From positions 1-5,075 of the forward strand of contig DATIOF010000138.1 of the NCBI GenBank assembly GCA_035473395.1: 5,075 nucleotides of DNA, in the 5' to 3' direction. How positions within the stretch are numbered: the first letter of the stretch is position 1; each line of letters begins with the position of its first letter. The DNA comes from AC-32 sp035473395. Its GTDB lineage: Bacteria; Actinomycetota; Thermoleophilia; Gaiellales; Gaiellaceae. Positions 1 through 5,075 of the stretch are shown piece after piece. The notes under the pieces are model-generated. The model did no database searches and was not told the DNA's origin. It was given only the letters and a program-made list of their open reading frames with translations. Both the position numbers and the translations under genes were made by a program.

Positions 1-1
1 G

Positions 2-1354
2 CAGGACTCGGGCGCGAAAGCCGTCATCACCGCCGACTACTCGCTGCGCCGCGGCACCCGGGTGCCGATGCGGGAGACGATCGAGGAGGCGCTCCGCGAG
101 TCCCCGACCGTCGAGCACGTCGTCGAGTGGTCCCGGGACGATCGAAGCTGGGACGTCGAGCTCGGGCCCGGCGAGCTGGCGCCGCTCGAGGTCGAGGCGG
201 AGCACCCGTACCTGCTCGCCTACACCTCCGGGACGACCGGCAGACCGAAGGGTGCGCTGCACGTGCACGGCGGCTTCCTGCTCTCGATCGCCCGCGAGGC
301 GGCCTACCAGACCGACATCCGCGCCGGCGACCGTGTCCTCTTCTCGACGGACATGGGCTGGATCATGGGGCCGTGGACGGTGGTCGGCGCCGGCGCCGTC
401 GGCGCGGCCGTGATCTACATGGAAGGCGCGCCCGACCGCCCCGACGACCGCCTCTGGCAGCTGATCGAGGACGAGCAGGTGACGATGCTGGGCGTCTCGC
501 CCACGCTGATCCGGGCCTTGATCCCAAAAGGGGTCCCCCGGCAGGACCTGTCGTCGCTGCGCGCGATCACGACGACCGGCGAGCCGTGGAACGCGGGGCC
601 GTACGACTGGCTCAACGAGCACGTCGCGGGCGGCGGCCGGATCCCGATCGTCAACATCTCGGGCGGCACCGAGGTCGGCGCCTGCTTCCTCTCCGTCTCG
701 CTGACCGAGCCGACGAAGCCCGTCTCGCTCGGCTTCCCGGCGCTCGGACAGGCGATGGACGTCTACTCGCCCGAGGGCACGCCCCTGCGCGGCGAGGTCG
801 GCGAACTCGTCTGTACGCGCGCGTGGCCGGGCATGACCCGTGGGATCTGGGGCGACGACGAGCGCTACCTCGAGACCTACTGGCGCCGGTTTCTGGGCGT
901 CTGGACGCACGGGGACTGGGCCTCGGTCGACGAGGACGGCTACTGGTTCCTGCACGGCCGCTCCGACGACACGCTCAACATCGCGGGCAAGCGGATCGGG
1001 CCCGCCGAGCTGGAGTCGGCCGTGGTCGCCCATCCGTCGGTGGCCGAGGCCGCCGCCGTCGGCGTGCCGCACGAGGTGAAAGGCGAGGTGGCGTGGGTCT
1101 TCTGCGCGCTCGTTCCCGGTGTCGAGCCGAGCGACGAGCTCGCCGCCGAGCTGCGCGGCCTCGCGGCCGGGTCGCTCGGCAAGGCGTTCGCACCCGAGCG
1201 CGTGCTCTTCGTCTCGGCGCTGCCGAAGACGCGGAGCGCGAAGATCGTCAGGCGCGCGGTCCGCGCGAAGGCGCTCGGAACGGATCCCGGCGACCTTTCG
1301 TCCCTGGAGAACCCCGAGACACTGGAGGAGATCGAGCATGTCGCAGCCAGCTGA
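2..1354 (+). CDS. AMP-forming acetyl/acyl-CoA synthetase-like ligase (5' end outside window)
   Basis: This is a member of the ANL adenylate-forming family, which activates a carboxylate with ATP to an acyl-AMP and transfers it to CoA in the cytoplasm. The frame is open to the left edge, so 450 C-terminal residues are visible (residue 1 is the codon at 2-4). ACS-like proteins usually have about 600-650 residues, so roughly 150-200 are missing. Visible motifs are the phosphate loop YTSGTTGRPKG (74-84), FSTDMGWIMG, TTGEPWN, the ISGGTE adenine-binding segment, the WTHGDWA aspartate (D305), the hinge region GRSDDTLNIAGKRIGPAELE (319-338), and the C-terminal catalytic lysine K414 in PKTRSAKIVRR. 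The latter has Ala where most ACS proteins have Gly before the lysine. The DLSSLENPE tail resembles the acetyl/propionyl-CoA synthetase branch, but the substrate cannot be read from sequence. The gene overlaps the next one by 17 bp, implying one operon. Family call is firm; exact substrate is open. Confidence 0.93.
   Translation, partial: QDSGAKAVITADYSLRRGTRVPMRETIEEALRESPTVEHVVEWSRDDRSWDVELGPGELAPLEVEAEHPYLLAYTSGTTGRPKGALHVHGGFLLSIAREAAYQTDIRAGDRVLFSTDMGWIMGPWTVVGAGAVGAAVIYMEGAPDRPDDRLWQLIEDEQVTMLGVSPTLIRALIPKGVPRQDLSSLRAITTTGEPWNAGPYDWLNEHVAGGGRIPIVNISGGTEVGACFLSVSLTEPTKPVSLGFPALGQAMDVYSPEGTPLRGEVGELVCTRAWPGMTRGIWGDDERYLETYWRRFLGVWTHGDWASVDEDGYWFLHGRSDDTLNIAGKRIGPAELESAVVAHPSVAEAAAVGVPHEVKGEVAWVFCALVPGVEPSDELAAELRGLAAGSLGKAFAPERVLFVSALPKTRSAKIVRRAVRAKALGTDPGDLSSLENPETLEEIEHVAAS
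1324..1330 (+). promoter_or_regulatory. Shine-Dalgarno site for the SDR gene, inside the end of the ligase gene
   Basis: GGAGGAG lies seven bases before the ATG at 1338. It is a near-perfect anti-16S match and fixes the dehydrogenase start at that ATG rather than at longer in-frame GTG options upstream. Because it lies within the last codons of the ligase gene, it also supports translational coupling of the two genes. It is the clearest ribosome binding site in the window. Confidence 0.85.
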
Positions 1355-2111
1355 CCGCCTCGACGGACAGGTCGCCCTCGTCACCGGCGGCGGGCGCGGA
1401 ATCGGCGCCGGAATCGCCCGCGAGCTGGCCGATGCGGGCGCGCACGTCGCCGTCGCGGCGCGCACGCGCGCGCAGGTCCAGCACGTAGCCCGCGAGATCG
1501 GAGGAGTGCCGCTCGAGGTCGACGTGAGCGACCGCGCATCCGTGGACGCGATGTCCATCCAGGCCGAGAGCGAGCTCGGCCCGATCGACCTGCTCGTCGC
1601 CAACGCCGGCATCGGCGGCCCGGGCGGGTCGACCTGGGAGGTCGATCCCGACGAGTGGTGGCAGGTTCTGGAGGTGAACATGCTCGGCGTCCATCTCTGC
1701 TGCAGCGCTCTGATCCCGGACATGCTCGCGCGCGGCGTGGGCCGCATCGTGATCACCGGCAGCGGCGCGGCCTACCTTCCCGGCGCGAGCAGCACTCCGT
1801 ACCCGGCGAGCAAGGCGGCGGTCTGCCGCTACGGAGAGACGCTGGCCAACGAGCTCGCAGGCCGTATCCCGGTCTTCGTCATTAGCCCCGGCCTGGTGAA
1901 GACGGAGATGACGGGCGGAAGCTTCCCCGACGACGCGCCGTGGACGCCGCCGGAGCTCGCGCCGCAGCTCGTGCGGGTGCTCGCCTCGGGCCGGGCCGAC
2001 GCGCTCGCCGGGCGCTACATCCACGCCGAGCACGACGACATCGAGGACCTGATCCGGCGCGCAGACGAGATCCGTGAGTACGACCTCAACGCCATCCGGC
2101 TCCGCCGCTAA
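1338..2111 (+). CDS. Classical short-chain dehydrogenase/reductase (SDR family)
   Basis: A 257-residue NAD(P)-dependent oxidoreductase, the usual length for classical SDRs, predicted to be cytosolic. One Rossmann domain is visible: the cofactor glycine motif TGGGRGIG (16-23), D62-V63 after beta-3, NAG (89-91), the structural/catalytic Asn in EVN (N114), and the catalytic Ser142, Tyr155 and Lys159 (S, then 13 residues on, YPASK). SPG (183-185) follows, with a threonine-bearing loop. The end of beta-2 reads AARTR (40-44), with arginines and no acidic residue, which in this family favours NADP(H); that is an inference. The start is chosen from the strong ribosome site and the fit to the SDR N-terminus. 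The gene overlaps the upstream acyl-CoA ligase by 17 bp, so both are probably made together. The substrate (a hydroxyl/keto compound, possibly an acyl-CoA) is not identifiable. The highly charged C-terminal tail (after about 230) is not part of the core fold. Confidence 0.93.
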   Translation: MSQPADRLDGQVALVTGGGRGIGAGIARELADAGAHVAVAARTRAQVQHVAREIGGVPLEVDVSDRASVDAMSIQAESELGPIDLLVANAGIGGPGGSTWEVDPDEWWQVLEVNMLGVHLCCSALIPDMLARGVGRIVITGSGAAYLPGASSTPYPASKAAVCRYGETLANELAGRIPVFVISPGLVKTEMTGGSFPDDAPWTPPELAPQLVRVLASGRADALAGRYIHAEHDDIEDLIRRADEIREYDLNAIRLRR

Positions 2112-2113
2112 CC

Positions 2114-2140
2114 AGGTTTTCGACTGGTAGTCTAAAACCT
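2114..2140. promoter_or_regulatory. 27-bp imperfect palindrome abutting nadE (candidate operator)
   Basis: The left arm is AGGTTTT (2114-2120), then one unpaired base, then GACT (2122-2125). The centre is GGT (2126-2128). The right arm is AGTC (2129-2132), one base, then AAAACCT (2134-2140). Eleven of twelve positions pair. It fills nearly all of the 29-bp gap between the SDR stop and the nadE ATG and has 11 G/C in 27 bases, against a very GC-rich background. It covers the likely -10 element, as a repressor site would. An alternative is an RNA hairpin at the 3' end of the SDR transcript, though no T-tract follows. I cannot assign a regulator; NrtR-type or NiaR-type NAD regulators are only a general possibility. 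Confidence 0.6.
2128..2133 (+). promoter_or_regulatory. Candidate -10 element of the nadE promoter (leaderless)
   Basis: TAGTCT matches the TAnnnT form of actinobacterial -10 boxes and ends seven bases before the nadE ATG. Transcription would then begin at or next to the start codon, giving a leaderless mRNA. This agrees with the absence of any purine-rich ribosome site before the ATG. No convincing -35 hexamer is seen at 16-18 bp upstream. Confidence 0.5.
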
Positions 2141-3856
2141 ATGCGACTCGCGCTCGCGCAGATCAACACCACCGTCGGGGACCTCGACGGCAACCGCGAG
2201 CGCATCCTCCAGGCGATCGCGGAGGCTCGCGGCGCAGAGGCCGACCTCGTCCTGCTGCCCGAGCTCGCGGTTACCTCCTATCCACCCGAGGACCTGCTGC
2301 TCCGGCCGGGCTTCATCCGGGCGGCCGAGGAGTCGCTCCAGGAGATCGCGCGGCAGACGCGCGACCTCGTCGCGCTCGTCGGCTTCCCCCACTTCGACCG
2401 CGACCTCTACAACGCATGCGCCGTCTGCGCCGAGGGCGAGGTGAAGGCCGTCTACCGCAAGCGCTTCCTCCCGAACTACGGCGTCTTCGACGAGGACCGC
2501 TACTTCGCGCCCGCGCGCGACTGCGTGTTGCTGGAACTCGGCGGCACGCTTATCGGGCCGACCATCTGCGAGGACATGTGGCAGCCGGGACCGCCTGCGA
2601 CCGAGCTCGCTCTCGCCGGCGCGCAGCTGCTGACCAACATCTCCGCCTCGCCGTTTCACGTCCTCCGCGACCGCGAGCGGGAGGAGATGTTCGCCACACG
2701 CGCACGCGACAACGCCTGCTTCGTCGCGTTCTGCAACGCGGTCGGCGGACAGGACGAGCTGATCTTCGACGGCCACTCGCTCGTCCTCGACGAGGAAGGC
2801 CACGTGCTGGCCCGGGCACCCGGGTTCGAAGAGGCGCTGCTGGTCGTCGACATCGATCCCGCAGACGCGGTCGGCCGCCGGCTGCGCGACGTCCGGCGGA
2901 GGGCGCTGGCCCGCGAGCGCGGCACGGTGCCGGACGTGCCCGTCGTGCCGCTCGGCGACTGCCGCACACACCGTGACCGGATCGGGCCCTTCCTCGCCGA
3001 GCGGCTCGACGAGCTCGAGCAGATGCGTCTCGCGCTCGAGCTCGGCCTGCACGACTACGTAGGCAAGAACGGGTTCAGCGAGGTGGTTGTCGGCGTCTCG
3101 GGCGGAATCGACTCCGCGCTGACGGCCGCGCTGGCGGTCGAGGCGCTCGGCGCGGAGCACGTGCACTGCGTCTCGATGCCGTCGCGTTACTCGTCCGAGG
3201 CGACGCGCGCCGACGCGGGGCGGCTGGCCGAGAGCCTCGGCACCGACTTCCGGGAGCTGCCGATCAACGCGGCCGCCGACGACTTCGACACGATCCTGGC
3301 CGAGAGCTTCGCCGGCCAAAACTCGGACCTCACCGAGGAGAACTTGCAGGCGCGGATTCGCGGCGTCCTGCTGATGGCGCTCTCGAACAAGTTCGGCTGG
3401 CTGGTGGTCGCAACGGGGAACAAGTCCGAGCTCTCGGTCGGCTACGCGACCCTCTACGGCGACATGGCCGGCGGCTTCGCGCTGCTGAAGGACGTTTTCA
3501 AGACCGACGTCTTCCGGCTCGCGCGGCACCTGAACGATCGCGCCGGGAAGCAGCTGATCCCGGCGAGCATCATCGAGCGCGCGCCGAGCGCCGAGCTGCG
3601 CGACGACCAGCTGGACGAGGACTCGCTGCCGCCCTACGCGGCGCTCGACCGCGTGCTCGAGGCGTACGTCGAGCAGGACCGCTCCCGCGAGGAGCTCTCA
3701 CAGGACGGCTTCGACCCCGACGTGGTCGAGCAGGCGCTGGCGCTGATCGACCGAGCCGAGTACAAGCGCCGCCAGGCCCCGCCCGGCGTCCGGCTGACAC
3801 CGAAGGCGTTCGGCCGCGACCGCCGAACGCCGATCACCAACCGCTGGCGCGGGTAG
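2141..3856 (+). CDS. nadE: Glutamine-dependent NAD+ synthetase
   Basis: This enzyme catalyses the last step of NAD+ synthesis: ATP-dependent amidation of nicotinic acid adenine dinucleotide, using ammonia released from glutamine and channelled between two domains of one chain. It has 571 residues, typical of the bacterial two-domain form. The N-terminal nitrilase-type glutaminase (about 1-265) shows the triad Glu41 (LPELAVTSYPPEDLL), Lys107 (YRKRFLPNYGVFDEDRYF) and Cys143 (TICEDMW). The C-terminal synthetase domain (about 290-571) shows the ATP pyrophosphatase loop SGGIDSAL (320-327), GNKSELSVGY followed by TLYGD, and the usual C-terminal KAFGRDRRTPITNRWRG. All key residues are present, so the gene should be functional. 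The ATG is chosen because MRLALAQIN is the normal family start. No Shine-Dalgarno is visible, and a palindrome with a -10-like box lies immediately upstream, so it probably has its own promoter rather than reading through from the SDR gene. It faces mug convergently. Confidence 0.98.
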   Translation: MRLALAQINTTVGDLDGNRERILQAIAEARGAEADLVLLPELAVTSYPPEDLLLRPGFIRAAEESLQEIARQTRDLVALVGFPHFDRDLYNACAVCAEGEVKAVYRKRFLPNYGVFDEDRYFAPARDCVLLELGGTLIGPTICEDMWQPGPPATELALAGAQLLTNISASPFHVLRDREREEMFATRARDNACFVAFCNAVGGQDELIFDGHSLVLDEEGHVLARAPGFEEALLVVDIDPADAVGRRLRDVRRRALARERGTVPDVPVVPLGDCRTHRDRIGPFLAERLDELEQMRLALELGLHDYVGKNGFSEVVVGVSGGIDSALTAALAVEALGAEHVHCVSMPSRYSSEATRADAGRLAESLGTDFRELPINAAADDFDTILAESFAGQNSDLTEENLQARIRGVLLMALSNKFGWLVVATGNKSELSVGYATLYGDMAGGFALLKDVFKTDVFRLARHLNDRAGKQLIPASIIERAPSAELRDDQLDEDSLPPYAALDRVLEAYVEQDRSREELSQDGFDPDVVEQALALIDRAEYKRRQAPPGVRLTPKAFGRDRRTPITNRWRG

Positions 3857-3866
3857 TACCGCCCCG

Positions 3867-3890
3867 GTGCCCGGCCGCTCGCCCGGGCAC
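3867..3890. terminator. GC-rich stem-loop after nadE
   Basis: GTGCCCGG (3867-3874) and CCGGGCAC (3883-3890) form a perfect 8-bp stem with an 8-base loop, beginning ten bases after the nadE stop. No T-tract follows, so it is not a textbook intrinsic terminator. GC-rich T-less hairpins are often proposed as terminators or mRNA 3'-end stabilisers in actinobacteria. Its position between converging genes suits that role. Confidence 0.5.
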
Positions 3891-3893
3891 AGC

Positions 3894-3916
3894 CCCCACC
3901 CTGCAGTTGGGTGGGG
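3894..3916. terminator. Second GC-rich stem-loop in the convergent gap
   Basis: CCCCACCC (3894-3901) and GGGTGGGG (3909-3916) form a perfect 8-bp stem with a 7-base loop, three bases beyond the first hairpin. On the plus strand only TTG follows, and on the minus strand no T-run follows. It could serve either gene, since nadE and mug converge here. The rest of the gap (3917-3967) holds only a weak 5-bp inverted repeat (3947-3951 with 3960-3964) and nothing else I can name. Confidence 0.5.
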
Positions 3917-3967
3917 TTGCCCTCCCACCTCCCTCGCGGTCAGCCTGCCGGTCCGGCCGCCGGCGCG

Positions 3968-4540
3968 CTAGGGCTTGCGCGTCTTTCGGCGCGGTTCTTT
4001 CACACGCGCCCGCAGCTTGCGGAACCACCGCAGGCGCTCGTCCCACGGCACGGCAGCGTTCGCCGGTGAGGTGGACGGGAGCACGAAGAGCCGGGTCTCG
4101 CCGAGCCTCCGCTCCTGCGGGCCGAGCTCTGGACGCTCGTTGAACGCGCCGCGATACGCCTCCTTGCCGACGAACGCGATCCAATCGGGCCGCAGGTCGA
4201 CCGCAAGCTGCTCCAGCCGCTCGGCGGCTCCCGCGAAGTCGCTGCGCCGGAGGTCGCCGGAGCCTCGTGTCGTCCGCGGCGCGGCGTTCGTCAGGCCGAT
4301 GCCCTCGCGCAGCAGCTCGAACTGCTCGGACGGCTCGTACAGGCGTGACGTGAACCCGGCTGCGTGCAGCAGCCGCCAGAAGTCGTTGCGGGGATTCGCG
4401 AAGTGGGCTCCGGCAGCGTCCGAGACGAAGCCCGGGTTGATCCCGCAGAAGACGACGCGGAGGCCGGGCCCGAGGACGTCGGGGACAGCGCTAGCGGCAG
4501 CGGGTGCCGGAGCGCCGGCGCGGCGAACAGGGCCGCTCAT
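3968..4540 (-). CDS. mug: G/U mismatch-specific uracil-DNA glycosylase, Mug/TDG family
   Basis: A 190-residue base-excision repair enzyme of the uracil-DNA glycosylase superfamily. Family members remove uracil (and, in E. coli, 3,N4-ethenocytosine) from mismatches with G. From residue 21 it follows E. coli Mug closely: DVLGPGLRVVFCGINPG (21-37) with the catalytic-site Asn35 of motif A, HFANPRNDFWR (46-56), GLTN (82-85), a FVGKEAY segment (123-129), and motif B LPSTSPAN (154-161). Motif B differs from the LPNPSG form in E. coli, so this is a sister branch and its base preference is uncertain. Residues 1-18 are Ala/Pro-rich and extra relative to E. coli. The ATG at 4540 is the only start before an in-frame stop at 4574-4576; no ribosome site is visible. 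The C-terminus is Lys/Arg-rich, which may aid DNA contact. It lies 69 bp downstream of the small CxxxC gene on the same strand. Confidence 0.92.
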   Translation of the reverse strand: MSGPVRRAGAPAPAAASAVPDVLGPGLRVVFCGINPGFVSDAAGAHFANPRNDFWRLLHAAGFTSRLYEPSEQFELLREGIGLTNAAPRTTRGSGDLRRSDFAGAAERLEQLAVDLRPDWIAFVGKEAYRGAFNERPELGPQERRLGETRLFVLPSTSPANAAVPWDERLRWFRKLRARVKEPRRKTRKP

Positions 4541-4609
4541 GCGCCGAAGGCCGCGGCGCGCGGCGTAGGCCGATCACCCGGCGCTTCGGGCTCCAGCGGG
4601 CGCACGTCC
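4541..4609. other. Gap between the small CxxxC gene and mug
   Basis: These 69 bases are very GC-rich. They contain a 6-bp stem (GCCGCG 4550-4555 with CGCGGC 4559-4564, 3-base loop) nine bases upstream of the mug ATG. There is no recognisable ribosome site and no TAnnnT box at the right distance from mug. Short GC stems are expected by chance at this composition, so no function is claimed. Confidence 0.35.
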
Positions 4610-4798
4610 TCACGCCGCCAGCTCCGCCTCGCGGGCGTCGAGCCGGATCTCGAACAGCCGCCGCAGCTCTTCACCGGTCACCCGGAAACGTGGAGCCGAC
4701 CGCTCGAGCTCGAGGCGCACGACCCGCACCGTCGTCTCGTCCACCCCGTAACAGCGGAGGTAGCACTCCTCCTCGCTGAGCGGTCGCAGCCGGCGCAC
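4610..4798 (-). CDS. Small uncharacterised protein with a CxxxC pair (62 aa)
   Basis: I do not recognise a named family. The protein starts MRRLRPLSEEECYLRCYG, with Cys12 and Cys16 spaced CxxxC and flanked by tyrosines. A short strand-like stretch follows (TVRVVRLEL, 23-31), then RFRVTGEELRRLFEIRLDAREAEL (37-60), which looks like a strand leading into a charged helix. It is highly charged, without a signal peptide or membrane segment, so probably cytosolic. The GTG start (4796-4798) is the only initiator before an in-frame TAG at 4808-4810. Codons strongly prefer G/C in the third position, as in its neighbours, which supports real coding. A TAGGCT -10-like box ends six bases upstream, and AGG eight bases upstream could be a weak ribosome site. 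It lies between an ABC permease gene and mug on one strand. I have the impression that similar short proteins occur in Thermoleophilia, but could not verify this. Confidence 0.72.
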   Translation of the reverse strand: MRRLRPLSEEECYLRCYGVDETTVRVVRLELERSAPRFRVTGEELRRLFEIRLDAREAELAA

Positions 4799-4804
4799 GG
4801 CCTG

Positions 4805-4810
4805 AGCCTA
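4805..4810 (-). promoter_or_regulatory. Candidate -10 element before the small CxxxC gene
   Basis: Read on the minus strand this is TAGGCT, fitting TAnnnT, with six bases to the GTG start. That geometry would give a leaderless or nearly leaderless mRNA. A poor -35 candidate, TTGCGG, lies 19 bp further upstream, inside the hairpin after the permease gene. It also overlaps the stop codon that closes the frame, so chance is possible. Confidence 0.3.
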
Positions 4811-4825
4811 TGTTCGCCCCCGGAC

Positions 4826-4843
4826 GGCACCGCAAGCGGCGCC
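4826..4843 (-). terminator. Stem-loop directly after the ABC permease stop codon
   Basis: On the minus strand GGCGCCG (4843-4837) pairs with CGGTGCC (4832-4826) around the loop CTTG, giving seven pairs including one G-U wobble. It starts on the base after the permease stop. There is no T-tract after it, so it is a weak terminator call; it may instead stabilise the transcript 3' end. Confidence 0.4.
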
Positions 4844-5075
4844 CTATTCGTACTGGAGTGCCTGGAGAACGTTCAGGCGAGCCGCCCGCCGGGCCGGGAT
4901 CACGGCCGCGAGAACGCCGACCAAGATCGCCGCCAGCACGAAGTAGACGAGCTCGATCCATGGCACCGCAAAGACGATTCCGGAGCTCGAGAGCGCGTGC
5001 GTGACGAGTGCCGCGAGGAAGATCCCGACGACCAGCCCGAGCGCGGCACCCATCAGCGCGGTGACGATGCTCTCG
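4844..5075 (-). CDS. ABC transporter permease, MacB/FtsX type, C-terminal end (5' end outside window)
   Basis: Seventy-six C-terminal residues are visible and the frame runs off the right edge. They begin ESIVTALMGAALGLVVGIFL, the typical FtsX-domain pattern in which a conserved Glu precedes a Gly-rich membrane helix. Two hydrophobic segments are seen (about 5-25 and 41-59), separated by a short extracytoplasmic loop. After these comes IPARRAARLNVLQALQYE (59-76), the classic cytoplasmic C-terminal signature of this family (PARRAA, then AL and an acidic end). Such permeases work with a MacB/LolD-type ATPase and export or extract lipids, peptides or drugs, or act in cell-wall signalling; the substrate cannot be told from this fragment. 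The partner ATPase would be expected further right, outside the window. The ATG at 5053 is internal to the helix and not the true start. Confidence 0.9.
   Translation of the reverse strand, partial: ESIVTALMGAALGLVVGIFLAALVTHALSSSGIVFAVPWIELVYFVLAAILVGVLAAVIPARRAARLNVLQALQYE

Noticed and set aside
62..64. GTG as the start of the ligase gene
   Set aside because: The frame is open to the left edge and the upstream residues (AKAVITADYSLRRG) fit the acetyl-CoA synthetase family, so the gene begins outside the window.
1119..1337. Longer upstream start for the SDR gene
   Set aside because: The added residues are Arg/Ser-rich shadow of the ligase gene. The ATG at 1338 has a strong ribosome site and gives the normal SDR N-terminus.
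127..1488. 453-codon open frame overlapping the ligase gene on the same strand
   Set aside because: The product is an Arg/Ala/Gly-dominated out-of-frame shadow; the ligase motifs are all in the other frame.
1248..2033. 261-codon open frame on the minus strand opposite the SDR gene
   Set aside because: It is antisense to a convincing SDR with a full active site, and its product is Arg/Ala/Gly-rich with no recognisable domain.
2134..2140. Classical rho-independent terminator for the SDR gene
   Set aside because: The palindrome is followed directly by the nadE coding sequence without a T-tract, so an operator or promoter role explains it better; a 3' hairpin role is kept only as an alternative.
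2132..3529. Long open frame (465 codons) on the minus strand opposite nadE
   Set aside because: It is exactly antisense to a gene with all NadE catalytic motifs. Its translation is low-complexity, rich in R, E, A, V, L and D with no family motif, as expected when high-GC codons are read in reverse.
4550..4564. 6-bp hairpin upstream of mug as a riboregulator
   Set aside because: Short GC stems are frequent by chance in this composition, and nothing conserved or known supports a riboswitch here.
3975..4568. 197-codon plus-strand frame opposite mug
   Set aside because: It is Ser/Arg/Pro-rich shadow sequence; the minus-strand frame matches Mug along its whole length.
5051..5053. ATG as the start of the ABC permease fragment
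   Set aside because: The frame continues to the right edge with residues (ESIVTAL) typical of the permease helix, so this Met is internal.

Overview
The window looks like ordinary chromosomal DNA from a high-GC actinobacterium. The very GC-rich third codon positions, the actinobacterial-style C-terminus of NadE and the flavour of the proteins suggest a Thermoleophilia-type lineage (Gaiellales or Solirubrobacterales). That placement is an inference from protein flavour, not from a marker gene. I see no RNA gene, CRISPR array, insertion sequence or phage feature.

Layout: positions 2-1354 (+) hold the C-terminal 450 residues of an acetyl-CoA-synthetase-like AMP-forming acyl-CoA ligase that starts outside the window. 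It overlaps by 17 bp a classical short-chain dehydrogenase/reductase (1338-2111, +), so the two are almost certainly one translationally coupled unit. A 29-bp gap follows, nearly filled by a 27-bp imperfect palindrome that abuts the start of a full-length glutamine-dependent NAD+ synthetase (nadE, 2141-3856, +). The palindrome overlaps a -10-like TAGTCT, and the start has no Shine-Dalgarno sequence. This makes a leaderless promoter with an overlapping operator the most interesting regulatory reading in the window.

The strand then switches. A 111-bp convergent gap (3857-3967) carries two perfect 8-bp GC stem-loops. Beyond it, on the minus strand, are a Mug/TDG-family mismatch uracil-DNA glycosylase (3968-4540), a 62-residue uncharacterised protein with a CxxxC pair (4610-4798), and the C-terminal end of a MacB/FtsX-type ABC transporter permease that enters from the right edge (4844-5075). 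A stem-loop directly after the permease stop and a -10-like element before the small gene suggest the small gene may have its own promoter.

Functionally the genes are mixed: acyl activation plus a dehydrogenase, NAD(P) cofactor supply, DNA base-excision repair and a membrane transporter. I do not see a novel multi-gene system. The points worth following are the nadE palindrome and the small CxxxC protein.
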